A stretch of 64,000 nt of DNA from Chitinophaga agri (lineage in GTDB: Bacteria; Bacteroidota; Bacteroidia; Chitinophagales; Chitinophagaceae): the NCBI RefSeq assembly GCF_010093065.1, contig NZ_CP048113.1:6838001-6902000 (forward strand), given 5' to 3'. The translations under genes and the position numbers were made by a program. Shown piece by piece: positions 54,905 to 64,000 of the stretch. Positions within the stretch are counted from its first letter, which is position 1, and each line of letters starts with the position of its first letter. The notes under the pieces are model-generated. The model was not told the origin of the DNA and searched no databases. It saw only the letters and a list, made by a program, of their open reading frames with translations.

Positions 54905-54948
54905 AAACCCGACTTCTTGAGAATAGTCTCAAAAGGTCGGGTTTCATT
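54905..54948 (+). terminator. Strong terminator of the tRNA-like cluster
   Basis: AAACCCGAC (54905-54913) pairs with GTCGGGTTT (54936-54944), and inside it TTGAGA pairs with TCTCAA around ATAG. A T-rich tail follows. Confidence 0.85.
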
Positions 54949-54970
54949 TTTATGTGACGTGCCCGTTAGC

Positions 54971-55010
54971 AGCACCACCCCGGTGCGACATGGCGCATCG
55001 GGATGGTGCT
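54971..55010. other. 17-bp hairpin after the tRNA-like cluster
   Basis: Arms at 54971-54987 and 54994-55010 pair with one mismatch and one G-T pair around a 6-base loop. It has no T-run. It lies between the cluster terminator and the 3' end of the secreted-protein gene. Confidence 0.5.
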
Positions 55011-55078
55011 GACAGGAAGTAATGTAAAACGTTCACCGGTCAAAAGCATTGTGACAGGAATAGTTTTAAGGGAACGGG

Positions 55079-56599
55079 CTATAGTTTCATCCAAACTAAT
55101 CTGCTGCCGGTATGTTTACCCTGCTCTTCAGCTTTTACCACTACATAAAGTTGTTTATCTGCACTGTAATCACAAGCTTTGAACACACCACGGTTATGAT
55201 CGCCGTTTTCAGCTGGTTTGTCAAAAAGATAGTCGACTGCAGGTACTTCTTTTGTGCCGCTTAATTTATAGTAGAAGGCATCGTTTTTCTCTAATGATTT
55301 TATTTCGCGTAATTTTTCTCCTGTCTGTCCTCTTTCTACATTGTCGGGATTGTCATTCAGGAACAGGTAATTTTTACCATTTGCACTAAGGTAATTAAAT
55401 GCATCCATTGCGGAGGGTTCTTTATAAGCCAGTTCAAAATACTCATTTGCGTTCTGGAAAAAAATCGACCTTAACGTATTGTCGCGACGCTGAAATCTTG
55501 GAATACGGTAATGTTGTACTATTTCCATATCCTTCTCAGATAAGACTTTTACATCATAGTCTTTCATCTCGAATTTTTTTAACGTATGTATGTTCGTAAT
55601 AGTTATACTTTCAAACACGGCGGTAAATGTGCCGTCCTCATTTGCAAAAAGGTCCTGTGGTGCTCCTGATTCCTTGTATTTAGCAAGCAGATTGCTTTTA
55701 GCTATCCTGCCGATAGGGTCAACTACTGTGGTTGAATAGCCTTCTCGTGTATCCATGGTCAGCAACATCAATTTTTTTGATGCCGGATTATATTTCGCGA
55801 TTGAGGCATTCGCCGGTTTTCTTGTGGTTCCCAGCTTATCCATCGTCAGCACTGTATCTCCGGCTATTAATTGACCAAATATTAATTCACATTCTTTTCC
55901 TCCTGATGCGGCAGTATTATAGCCATATGCCAATATACCAAGTTTATCCTTTTCGAAAGGTGCAAGGCCCAGGAATTCCATATACTTGTATTTCTCTTCC
56001 GGAGATTTATAAAATGCGTGGCTAAGCTCTTTATTGTCAGTGCCGTAGATAGAAACAGCAATTCGCTTATTCCTGTCAGCGTGAAAACTGTTTACGGATA
56101 CTACTGCATAGCCATTCCCCTCGGGCATTGCTTGTGAGAAGAAATCGGGTTCCGGTACACCTACTGCTACTCCCATATGCTTGAAGTAGGAAACTTTTTC
56201 CAGCTGACTTATTACTGAGTCCTCTTTTAGGGCGCCGTTTTTACCATCAAACACCAGGCGTTTTAATACAACCTGGTGCTCCAGTATCGTACTGACTAAA
56301 GCTGTTATGTCGCCATTCGTATCATAAAGGCCCTTGACCTTAAAGGCACTCTCTTTACCAACAGGAGGAGGTAGTTGTTTGCTGGAAGATAGCTTGAATT
56401 TTGGACTGTAGATATTAACAGTCATCTCTTTTTTGTTGATGCCCAGATAAAAAGTACAACCATTTTTCATCAGTAATACTCTTTGAATGGTGGTACGCTT
56501 ATCATTCTCTAAAAACGGGCTCTGTGCTTTCATCTTGATCTGCGCGTGAGACATGAGGCATAGCAGCAGGAATACAGGCATTACGAACAAATATTTCAT
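55079..56599 (-). CDS. Secreted protein of unknown function, paralogue of the 15-kb gene
   Basis: The 506-aa product has a signal peptide (MKYLFVMPVFLLLCLMSHAQ). It shares the whole-length layout with the 531-aa product at 15038-16633, including VLKRLVFDGKNGALKEDSVI, AFYKSPEEKYKYMEFLGLAPFEKDKLGILAYGYN, VDPIGRI and the C-terminal RLVWMK. Codon use is more A/T-rich than in the paralogue. No domain is recognised. Repeated short beta segments suggest a propeller-like exported protein. It stands alone. Confidence 0.65.
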   Translation of the reverse strand: MKYLFVMPVFLLLCLMSHAQIKMKAQSPFLENDKRTTIQRVLLMKNGCTFYLGINKKEMTVNIYSPKFKLSSSKQLPPPVGKESAFKVKGLYDTNGDITALVSTILEHQVVLKRLVFDGKNGALKEDSVISQLEKVSYFKHMGVAVGVPEPDFFSQAMPEGNGYAVVSVNSFHADRNKRIAVSIYGTDNKELSHAFYKSPEEKYKYMEFLGLAPFEKDKLGILAYGYNTAASGGKECELIFGQLIAGDTVLTMDKLGTTRKPANASIAKYNPASKKLMLLTMDTREGYSTTVVDPIGRIAKSNLLAKYKESGAPQDLFANEDGTFTAVFESITITNIHTLKKFEMKDYDVKVLSEKDMEIVQHYRIPRFQRRDNTLRSIFFQNANEYFELAYKEPSAMDAFNYLSANGKNYLFLNDNPDNVERGQTGEKLREIKSLEKNDAFYYKLSGTKEVPAVDYLFDKPAENGDHNRGVFKACDYSADKQLYVVVKAEEQGKHTGSRLVWMKL

Positions 56600-56674
56600 A
56601 GTTGGGTATATTTTTGAGACAGCAAATATATATATTGTAGTGGATGCTAACAGCGATGTATCGATATATAATAG

Positions 56675-56713
56675 AAAAGAGGGTGTATCAGGTATTATGA
56701 TACACCCTCTTTT
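56675..56713 (-). terminator. 16-bp perfect hairpin, GTATC family
   Basis: AAAAGAGGGTGTATCA (56675-56690) pairs with TGATACACCCTCTTTT (56698-56713) around a 7-base loop. Read on the minus strand it follows the DUF3828-like gene by about 85 bp and ends in a T-run. Confidence 0.75.
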
Positions 56714-56796
56714 TATTCAGGTACCCGATCGAACCAGGTGGTCATGCAGGCGTCGGATGACGTTCGTTTACTTTGATACACCTTTTGTATCTTTCG

Positions 56797-57309
56797 CTAA
56801 AGCACATCACCTATTTTGTACGTACTTCCTTCCTTCACTAACTGGTACCGTATCGTAATCTTAGTACTGTCATCAGCCCAGCGGTACGACGCTTCATAAA
56901 TATCTTTTTCTTTTGGCACTTTTACGATCCGCAATGTCTCCATCATATGCCCGTCTGTATCCTGTGCATTAATAAACGGATCTGCATCGATGTAACCACT
57001 GTCCAGATCAGCCCTTAGTCTTTCCAGTAATTTTTTGGTACAGTATTGTTGTTTGATCCCGTCCAGCACTTCTTCTGAATAATTTTGTTCTTTTTCCAGT
57101 TCAGCGTCATACTTTGAATAGAACTCCTGCAGCATCCTGATATTCTGTGCTTCGATGTCCTGATCATTGGCGGAGCCCTGTTCCGTTGGGCAACAGGCAT
57201 CTGTTGTACCCGCACTTGCTGTTTCCGTTTTGTTACCGGTATCACAGCTCACAAAGCTGATGAAAAAGAATGAAATGACTGATAGTGAGAATCTGATCGT
57301 TGCTTTCAT
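56797..57309 (-). CDS. DUF3828-like lipoprotein
   Basis: The 170-aa product starts at MKATIRFSLSVISFFFISFVSC, a lipoprotein leader with Cys22; an in-frame ATG 34 codons earlier would bury it. The remainder (MLQEFYSKYDAEL...YCTKKLLERLRADLDSGYIDADPFINAQDTDGHMMETLRIVKVPKEKDIYEASYRW...ITIRYQLVKEGSTYKIGDVL) follows the DUF3828 pattern, an NTF2-like fold of unknown role. It is a single gene. Confidence 0.7.
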   Translation of the reverse strand: MKATIRFSLSVISFFFISFVSCDTGNKTETASAGTTDACCPTEQGSANDQDIEAQNIRMLQEFYSKYDAELEKEQNYSEEVLDGIKQQYCTKKLLERLRADLDSGYIDADPFINAQDTDGHMMETLRIVKVPKEKDIYEASYRWADDSTKITIRYQLVKEGSTYKIGDVL

Positions 57310-57679
57310 AATGTCTTCTTTTGGTGGCGTATAAAATCCATTTCTGATATCACTGTGCCGGTACAACGTCTCTTGGGAACAGTGATCCGGATCAGTGATA
57401 AGTGGCTGCAATATTATATAGTTTTCGTTGAAAATAGATGTTAAAAATATGAGCCGTGTGACAGTAAAGCGGATAGCACAGGGGGAAAAAGTTTTATTTT
57501 GCTGTGAATAAAAAAATCCACTAAATTTACTTCACAGCATGCAACTGTAGTTATCCCGTATTTGCATCTTCTTTCAATAGATCCCGGTTTCACTTACATA
57601 TTTTATATCGCTGTTTATCCATGCCAATTGGGTAAATAGGGCGTCATTTTCCATAAACAACGTTCATAACTATACTTAG
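57310..57679. other. 370-bp intergenic region
   Basis: It carries the promoters of two divergent genes in A/T-rich sequence. No further gene or clear structure was seen. Confidence 0.3.
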
Positions 57680-60600
57680 ATGAAAAACAACAGATTGTTA
57701 ACCACAATGATCATTATCAGGCTCATTTTCTCAGGCGGAAAGATAACATACGGGCAACAGGGAAAGATACCTGATCCTTTTGCTAAATTGTCGGCACCGT
57801 CGCCGGCTACTGCCGCGTTGGTGAAGTTTACTGATATACCCGTCAGTGGCTTTACCGGTACACCTGATATCAATATACCCCTGTATGAGATCAGTACTGC
57901 TTTTGTCAGGTTACCTGTCACACTTTCTTATCATGCATCCGGTATAACGGTGGAGCAGGAAGCGACCAACGTCGGTCTGGGATGGGCATTGAATGCAGGA
58001 GGTGTACTGTCAAGAACAGTTGTGGGAAAGGTAGATAACGGTACCTGGCAAACAGATAGAATGAACAGGCAGTCCTCCTTTGACATCAGCAATCCGGTTG
58101 ACTTCCGGCAGGCCCCTTTGTTACTGGATAATACGATTGATGGTGTACCGGATCTATACATGTATAACTTCGCCGGATATAGCGGTAAATTCATTATCGC
58201 GGACCAGCTCAGACAATTGCCGCTTACAAATACGCGCATTACAAAGATCAGCGAAAATGAGTTTCACATCATAACGCCCGATGGCAATAAGTACATATTT
58301 AGTGCGCCGGAAGTCAGTCGTAACAGATCAGAAAATTCGGCGTCTTTTAATATAGTGGCATGGTACCTGACGAAGATCCTTTCTGCGGATCGTACGGACT
58401 CTGTGTTGTTTTCCTACGCTGATACACGTTATGTCAGTGGCGGTGGCGTAAGTTTTACCAGGGAGTTTTATAAAGGTGCCTCAGGCGACTGGAATGGACC
58501 TGCTGAATCTGCACAAAGTAGTTTTGAGAACCTGATCAATGGGAAACAGCTGGTAAGGATCGACTTCAGGCAGGGAAGCGTGACATTTAATATTTCCTGG
58601 AATACAAGGGAGGATCTTGCCGTGATGGATAACGGTGCCGTGCCACTGGTCAGTTCAATGGTCGTGAAGAATAATGCAGGTACCATATTGCGAACAGTTA
58701 ATTTCCGTTACGGCTATTTTACAAATGGTGCTCCCGGTGCAGATAATAAACGGTTGCAGTTATCCGCCGTCTATATACATGGTGGCAATAGTACGGATAC
58801 CTTACAGGCGCAACGTTATCATCTCGGTTATAACAATATGCCATTGCCGGCGAAAAGCTCCCTCTCTCAGGATCACTGGGGCTATTATAACGGCGCGGAA
58901 AACACAACGCTCATCCCTTCCTATACGAATTGTGTGAACGGCCCCACGCCGCCTGATTGTTACAGTTGTGCGGGACAGCCAGGTACATTGAATTTCCCGG
59001 GTGCTGACAGAAATACGAAAGGTGCCTATGCATCTGCGGGTATGCTGGAGCGCATCACTTATCCTACCGGCGGGTATGCCGCTTTTGAATGGGAGCCGCA
59101 TGAGGTAGCCGATTATGAAGCACCTGTTATCAGTTACCGCAATGAGCGTATAGGATCTACCTATGTGGCAGCTAATACTACATTGTTTGTAAAAGATAGT
59201 TCTACGGATTTTTACGTCGATCCGGTGTTGCATCCCGGTGGTCTTTGTGCGCGTATTGATGGTATAATGGCTGTTCCGGGTAGTGCGGCAACTGATGATG
59301 CGCTGATCGATCATGCAGGAGGTAGTATCACACTCTACAAACGCACAGGGCGTGTGGCCGTGGCCAGCTATTCATTTTCCTGGTCACCTGCCGGTGCTTA
59401 TAACTGGTCTTCCAATGTGAAACTGGAAGCGGGGCAACGATATTTCCTGCTGACCACTGTCCGCCATGCCGGGTTTTCTGTAAGGGCGAATATGAGTGCG
59501 AATGTTCGCGTAACAGCGAATACTGGTAAGAATAAAATAGTAGGTGGCTGTCGGCTGAAAAGAACGGTATTATATGATCCTGTTGCGGAGCTGTCTATGG
59601 TGAAAACCTACAATTACCGCCATCCTTCAGATACCGCATTGTCCAGTGGCACCATACGCCGCCCACCGCTATATGTAAAGAACGTTCAGCGTTTTGAACA
59701 ACAGGGGAAGGGCTGCGATTATTTTGAACGGAGCGGTATCCGGTTATCTTCTAACAGTATTGCCAGCCTCGGAGCAGGTAGTCATGTCGGCTATACGTAT
59801 GTCAGAGAATCTATCGGAGAGGGAGGTGCGAATGGCTATATTATTTACAATTATGAGAACCGTTTATTTAATAATGAATTCAATCCCGGTTGGAGAAGCG
59901 GCTACCTCATAGCCAAAACAATATACAATGCGCAGGGCAGTCCGGTGAACAGGGAGCGTAATGTCTATAGCACAGATAGCAGAGGGGATACCTCATTTAT
60001 GGCCAGCACGGTCGATTATTATGTGAAACACCCCTGTGCCAATGTGCTTACATATGATCGTGCATATCCTGCTTATGCCAGCGGCAAGGACTGGATCTTT
60101 CCTTCCGAGTGGTTTCACCTGGACTCCACCATTACAGATAACTATGACATAGATGTTCCGTCGCGTGTTTTGACGACAGCTATGGCATTGATCTATGACA
60201 ATGTGCGGCATTTACAGGTGACTAAAACCATAGAGAAAAATGCCGCCGGTTTGGACGTGATCACCTCTTTCCGTTATCCGCTTGACTATGTACTTCCTGC
60301 GGGGACATTAACCGCCGAAGCGCAGGCGATCAGAGACATGCAGACAGCTAACATCCATGCATTGACAGAGACCTATAAACAACAGCGTACTGCGTCGGGC
60401 GTATTACAGTTACAGGGTGCCACCTATCAGTCCTACCGGTCAGTGGCGTCGGCTGCCGGGCCGGTCATACTGCAGGATAAACAATATACAGGTACTGTAA
60501 CGGTCCCTGCTGCCCCCTTTGCTCCCTCTGCAGTAGCAGGTACTGGTATTACAAAGAGCGCTGTCTACTACCTGAGATCAGCCGTGAATAAGTATGACGC

Positions 60601-61228
60601 CTGCAACAATATCAGTGAGATCGAAAAGGAAGGGGGAGAGGTGAGTGCCTATATCTGGGATCATAAGGGTACTTACCTGGTCGCTGCGTTTAATAATGCC
60701 AGACTGGCTGATGTTGCCTATACGGGGTTCGAAGGGGATAATAAAGGTAACTGGAGATATGCTGGCATGCATACGTCGGATGCTACTGCCGTAACAGGCA
60801 GGAATAGTTATCAGCTGACAGCCGGAGCCATCACCAGCAATGCTTTAACAGCCAGTATGACGTACACATTGTCTTACTGGCTGAAAAGTACGACGCCGCT
60901 TTTTGTTGCGGGAACGGTATCCGGCTATCCGCTGAAAGGCACAACCCTAAGGGGTTGGACATATTTTGAGCATAAGCTGACAGGGATAACGGTTGTAACA
61001 CTTAGCGGTAATAGCCAGATAGATGAATTGCGGTTATATCCGGCCGGGGGATCGGTGACTACCTGGTCATACGATCCACTGACAGGCGTTACGGGGAGCT
61101 GTAGTGAAAGTAATATGATCACCCGGTATAGTTATGATCAGGAAGGCAGACTGAATGTGATAAGGGATCAGGACGGGAATATACTGCAACAGACGGAGTA
61201 CAGGTATCAGGCACCGGTCGGACAGTGA
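57680..61228 (+). CDS. RHS/YD-repeat-like secreted protein without a toxin tip
   Basis: The 1182-aa protein has an N-terminal export signal (residues 1 to about 25, ending ITYGQQ). It continues with PDINIPLYEISTAFVRLPVTLSYHASGITVEQEATNVGLGWALNAGGVLSRTVVGK, the SpvB/TcaC-like start typical of Bacteroidota RHS proteins. A long beta-rich body and a short YD-like end follow (TRYSYDQEGRLNVIRDQDGNILQQTEYRYQ). The RHS-core closing motif (PxxxxDPxG type) and a variable toxin domain are absent. It may be a surface carbohydrate-binding shell or a truncated member. It is a single gene. Confidence 0.75.
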   Translation: MKNNRLLTTMIIIRLIFSGGKITYGQQGKIPDPFAKLSAPSPATAALVKFTDIPVSGFTGTPDINIPLYEISTAFVRLPVTLSYHASGITVEQEATNVGLGWALNAGGVLSRTVVGKVDNGTWQTDRMNRQSSFDISNPVDFRQAPLLLDNTIDGVPDLYMYNFAGYSGKFIIADQLRQLPLTNTRITKISENEFHIITPDGNKYIFSAPEVSRNRSENSASFNIVAWYLTKILSADRTDSVLFSYADTRYVSGGGVSFTREFYKGASGDWNGPAESAQSSFENLINGKQLVRIDFRQGSVTFNISWNTREDLAVMDNGAVPLVSSMVVKNNAGTILRTVNFRYGYFTNGAPGADNKRLQLSAVYIHGGNSTDTLQAQRYHLGYNNMPLPAKSSLSQDHWGYYNGAENTTLIPSYTNCVNGPTPPDCYSCAGQPGTLNFPGADRNTKGAYASAGMLERITYPTGGYAAFEWEPHEVADYEAPVISYRNERIGSTYVAANTTLFVKDSSTDFYVDPVLHPGGLCARIDGIMAVPGSAATDDALIDHAGGSITLYKRTGRVAVASYSFSWSPAGAYNWSSNVKLEAGQRYFLLTTVRHAGFSVRANMSANVRVTANTGKNKIVGGCRLKRTVLYDPVAELSMVKTYNYRHPSDTALSSGTIRRPPLYVKNVQRFEQQGKGCDYFERSGIRLSSNSIASLGAGSHVGYTYVRESIGEGGANGYIIYNYENRLFNNEFNPGWRSGYLIAKTIYNAQGSPVNRERNVYSTDSRGDTSFMASTVDYYVKHPCANVLTYDRAYPAYASGKDWIFPSEWFHLDSTITDNYDIDVPSRVLTTAMALIYDNVRHLQVTKTIEKNAAGLDVITSFRYPLDYVLPAGTLTAEAQAIRDMQTANIHALTETYKQQRTASGVLQLQGATYQSYRSVASAAGPVILQDKQYTGTVTVPAAPFAPSAVAGTGITKSAVYYLRSAVNKYDACNNISEIEKEGGEVSAYIWDHKGTYLVAAFNNARLADVAYTGFEGDNKGNWRYAGMHTSDATAVTGRNSYQLTAGAITSNALTASMTYTLSYWLKSTTPLFVAGTVSGYPLKGTTLRGWTYFEHKLTGITVVTLSGNSQIDELRLYPAGGSVTTWSYDPLTGVTGSCSESNMITRYSYDQEGRLNVIRDQDGNILQQTEYRYQAPVGQ

Positions 61229-61484
61229 TAGGGGCTTTAAAAGGTATATCATATGAAGGGAACTATTCACTGATGAAGATGCCGGAACGTTATTCGCCAA
61301 CACGGCGGATCACTTTTTCAGTTTTCCCCTGAAGGTTCCCCCGGCCTGTTGTCTCATTCACGGACAATCCTGTCCGGTTTACGGTATTCATGATTGATGC
61401 AGAACAAGGGTTGATATAGCTTTGTTGTGTTGTCGGGAAAATGAGCAGCATGACTATTACCAAACTAAATCAACTGAAAATATT

Positions 61485-62519
61485 ATGAACAACAGCACAA
61501 GCGTAAGCACTAACCGCCTTTTAGTCACTATCCTGGTCCTCATCGCATTTGTACTGGGAAATAAAGTAACAGTAAAAGCACAGGGCGCAGCCACTGGTGC
61601 TGCAATCACCACTACCGCATTCGATCATATCAGACAGATCAAAGCAGGGGTACTGGATGTCGGATATGTAGAAGCTGGTCCTGCCGACGGTGAGCCGGTG
61701 ATCCTGTTGCATGGCTGGCCTTATGACATCTATAGCTATAAGGACGTCTCTCAGATATTGGCAGCAAAAGGTTTCCGGGTATTGATCCCCTACCTGCGTG
61801 GTTATGGTACCACCCGTTTCCTATCCGCAGCAACACCGCGTAACGGACAACAATCCGTAGTAGCAGTCGATATCATCAATTTCATGGATGCCCTGCACAT
61901 TAAGAAAGCTGTTGTAGGCGGGTTCGACTGGGGAGCACGTACCGCCGATATCATAGCGGCACTATGGCCTGAACGTGTAAAAGGCCTGGTATCCGTAAGT
62001 GGTTACCTGATCGGTAGTCAGCAGGGTAACAAAGCACCGCTGCCGCCTAAAGCAGAGCTTAACTGGTGGTATCAGTTCTACTTCGCTACCGAACGTGGCC
62101 GTGAAGGATATAAAGAGAACACGCTTGCATTCAATAAACTGATCTGGCAGACTGCTTCCCCAAAATGGAATTTCAGTGATGCCACTTATCATCAGTCTGC
62201 AACCGCATTTGATAATCCCGATCATGTACAGATCGTTATTGATAATTACCGCTGGAGACTGGGACTGGCCAAAGGAGAAGCAAAATACGACGAACTGGAA
62301 AAGAAACTGGCTACAGCACCTGCGATCACCGTACCAAGTGTGACCCTCGAAGGAGACGCCAATGGTGCACCACATCCTGATCCGGCTAACTATGCCGCTA
62401 AGTTCACTGGCAGGTATGCCCACCATACTATCGGTGGCGGAGTTGGACACAATTTACCGCAGGAAGCACCACAGGCATTCGCAGATGCGATCATCGAAGT
62501 GAATAATTTTTCTAAATAG
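61485..62519 (+). CDS. Exported alpha/beta-hydrolase (epoxide hydrolase/dehalogenase-like)
   Basis: The product is 344 aa, starting at MNNSTSVSTNRLLVTILVLIAFVLGNKVTVKAQ, a signal peptide; a start 21 codons upstream is less likely. VILLHGWPYDIYSY is the oxyanion HGWP motif, VVGGFDWGARTA holds a nucleophile Asp in GxDxG, and GGGVGHNLPQEAPQAF holds the catalytic His. This pattern fits epoxide hydrolases or haloalkane dehalogenases. It acts in the periplasm. A terminator follows at 62542. Confidence 0.82.
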   Translation: MNNSTSVSTNRLLVTILVLIAFVLGNKVTVKAQGAATGAAITTTAFDHIRQIKAGVLDVGYVEAGPADGEPVILLHGWPYDIYSYKDVSQILAAKGFRVLIPYLRGYGTTRFLSAATPRNGQQSVVAVDIINFMDALHIKKAVVGGFDWGARTADIIAALWPERVKGLVSVSGYLIGSQQGNKAPLPPKAELNWWYQFYFATERGREGYKENTLAFNKLIWQTASPKWNFSDATYHQSATAFDNPDHVQIVIDNYRWRLGLAKGEAKYDELEKKLATAPAITVPSVTLEGDANGAPHPDPANYAAKFTGRYAHHTIGGGVGHNLPQEAPQAFADAIIEVNNFSK

Positions 62520-62541
62520 GCGGGGGGATTACAACAGACAG

Positions 62542-62571
62542 GAGGTCTGCTCATCAGAGCGGGCCTCTTTT
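62542..62571 (+). terminator. Terminator of the alpha/beta-hydrolase gene
   Basis: GAGGTCTGCTC (62542-62552) pairs with GAGCGGGCCTC (62557-62567) through two G-T pairs, around an ATCA loop. TTTT follows. Confidence 0.85.
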
Positions 62572-62653
62572 GCTTACTGCAGATATCCCTCCCGTAAATT
62601 CTCCCGCTGGCGTAATATTTGGACCCTGCATACTTAAATATAAGTGTTCAGAT

Positions 62654-63418
62654 ATGGATGTGATTGATCAGTTTTATGCAGGTACCAGCGGACTGGTATT
62701 ACCCGTGCCCAATAAACAGGCGTACCCTCCTGCCTATAAGGACAAAAGCAGACTTACCTTCTATGCGTCCCTGTTTAATAGTCTGGAGGTGAACAGTTCG
62801 TTTTATAAGATTCCGATGGCCGGTACGACCAGGCGGTGGGCAACGGAAGTGCCGGAGGGATTTGCCTTTACCTTCAAATTATTCAGGGGAATTACGCATA
62901 ACAAGGGCCTTGATTTCGACCCCGCGGTGGTGACACAATTCATGCAGGTCATTGATCAGGTGGGCGACAGGAAAGGGGCATTACTGATCCAGTTCCCGGC
63001 CAGTATTGTATTCGACAGTTTCGGGCAACTGGAGCGGCTGCTGGATGTTATCCGGCAATGTGATCCGGATGCCTCCTGGGATATATGCATTGAATACCGG
63101 CATCCATCCTGGTATGAAAGCGAGACGTTCGAGTTGCTGGCGGATTACAACGCCGCCATGGTCCTCCATGACATGCCTAAAAGTACGCCACCAGACATTA
63201 GGTCTTCTGTGCGCTTTGCCTACCTGCGGTTTCACGGACCAGCCGGTGATTATAAGGGTGGTTATCCCGATAAGGTCTTACAACAGTATACCAACAGGAT
63301 CCATGGATGGTTAGATGAAGGGAAGCGGGTCTATACCTATTTCAATAACACGGCCGGAGACGCGCTCCCTAATCTCGAAACACTCCGCAGACAGGTGAAC
63401 GGTATAGCCACCAAATGA
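62654..63418 (+). CDS. DUF72-family protein
   Basis: The product is 254 aa. I start at MDVIDQFYAGTSGLVLPVPNKQAYPP; an ATG 28 codons earlier is less likely. The DUF72 TIM-barrel pattern is present: FNSLEVNSSFYKIP, FAFTFKLFRGITH, LLIQFPASIVFD, ICIEYRHPSWYESE, VRFAYLRFHGPAGDYKGGY and VYTYFNNTAGDALPN. The biochemical role of DUF72 is not established to my knowledge. It is a single gene. Confidence 0.85.
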   Translation: MDVIDQFYAGTSGLVLPVPNKQAYPPAYKDKSRLTFYASLFNSLEVNSSFYKIPMAGTTRRWATEVPEGFAFTFKLFRGITHNKGLDFDPAVVTQFMQVIDQVGDRKGALLIQFPASIVFDSFGQLERLLDVIRQCDPDASWDICIEYRHPSWYESETFELLADYNAAMVLHDMPKSTPPDIRSSVRFAYLRFHGPAGDYKGGYPDKVLQQYTNRIHGWLDEGKRVYTYFNNTAGDALPNLETLRRQVNGIATK

Positions 63419-63630
63419 AAAGAGACGGCCAGTGGCAGTCTCCAAGCCAAGGTCAACAGGGGTGTTGTTTTTCATGAGTAACTGAATAATAGGTGAAGGG
63501 AATATTCAGCTGCAAGTTAATGTATTCTCTTAATCATGCAACAGCGCGGTTAATCCTATCTGTTCCTGCATTATTTGCATTACATTTAGGTAGGTTTAAA
63601 AATATCCATTGATCTGTTAAGACTATACTT

Positions 63631-63882
63631 ATGAATGTCATTCCTCTGACACTGCTGCAGGCTGCCATGCTTGGCGGTATCCTGATATTGCCGATGATAA
63701 TGATCGCCTTACTTTGTATTTTCCTGTATAACTTTCTGCACAGGATCTTTAGTAAAAAGATCTCCGATCCTGATGACCTGGACCGCACCGTTATCTGGCT
63801 GAAAAGTATCATGATACCCGGCATACTGGGTGGTGCATTGATGTACTGGTACTGGAATATGCTGATGCAGATCAGGTTTTAA
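63631..63882 (+). CDS. Small two-helix membrane protein
   Basis: The 83-aa protein has membrane helices at about 7-36 (LLQAAMLGGILILPMIMIALLCIFLYNFL) and 59-75 (MIPGILGGALMYWYWNM), with a charged linker KKISDPDDLDRTVIW. The family is not recognised. The regular helix/linker pattern favours a real gene over chance. The last 118 bp of the window hold nothing recognisable. Confidence 0.55.
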   Translation: MNVIPLTLLQAAMLGGILILPMIMIALLCIFLYNFLHRIFSKKISDPDDLDRTVIWLKSIMIPGILGGALMYWYWNMLMQIRF

Positions 63883-64000
63883 TTAAATTATATCCCACCG
63901 GGGAACATGCCCGTGTATCCCGGCAGGAGGTATTATTTACTGCCTGCAAGCTGTCATTTTCCCTGTAAGGGCAAAACAAAACAGGCTTTCCCCGCAGAGA

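Overview
The window reads as chromosomal DNA of a Bacteroidota bacterium of the Chitinophaga type. The evidence is SusC/SusD and FecI/FecR pairs, TAnnTTTG-type promoters, lipoproteins with a Cys after a short leader, an absence of Shine-Dalgarno sequences, a bacterial sphingolipid pathway, and family-specific domains (DUF5686, DUF4833, DUF4272, SatD). No complete insertion sequence, prophage or CRISPR array was seen.

Layout. 1-0.83 kb: a membrane protein cut by the window edge and a PadR-type regulator that has lost its DNA-recognition segment. 1.4-12.5 kb: a ten-gene operon for sphingolipids, the main feature of the window. It encodes serine palmitoyltransferase, a GNAT-type ceramide synthase and a CerR-like reductase (ceramide backbone); myo-inositol-phosphate synthase, a CDP-alcohol phosphatidyltransferase and a PgpA-like phosphatase (phosphatidylinositol); an FA2H/Scs7-like fatty-acid 2-hydroxylase; and an AUR1-like PAP2 enzyme. 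Together these could make (2-hydroxy-)inositol phosphoceramide. A GtrA protein and a DUF5686 outer-membrane protein lie in the same operon and are candidates for moving the lipid. 12.5-25 kb: mostly single housekeeping or accessory genes (TPR protein, molybdopterin oxidoreductase, secreted protein, SF1 helicase, GH18 lipoprotein, PAP2 phosphatase, BioA, VOC protein, Rnl5-type RNA ligase).

25.2-26.4 kb: an A/T-rich SatD gene plus a small membrane protein, preceded by two tandem ATTGCA-N7-TGCAAT operators. 26.4-34.2 kb: a GntR/UTRA regulator divergent from a mannoside operon (GH38-like enzyme, PMI-like protein, sugar porter, ROK kinase). 34.2-43.3 kb: a DHFR-like protein divergent from a GlxA/AraC regulator, PoxB divergent from a short AraC protein and an SDR with a repeated 17-bp site, a DUF4272 protein, an esterase, an ArsR regulator and an APC permease.

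43.5-50.3 kb: ECF sigma factor, FecR, SusC and SusD without neighbouring glycan enzymes. 50.4-54.4 kb: catalase and OxyR between two paralogous ankyrin proteins, each ankyrin gene preceded by the same operator-like block. 54.5-54.95 kb: one promoter, one plausible tRNA-Asp, three aberrant tRNA-like units and a strong terminator. 55-64 kb: a paralogue of the secreted protein at 15-16.6 kb, a DUF3828-like lipoprotein, an RHS/YD-like secreted protein, a periplasmic alpha/beta-hydrolase, a DUF72 protein and a small membrane protein.

Functional calls rest on reading motifs and on family knowledge from memory. No database search was run.
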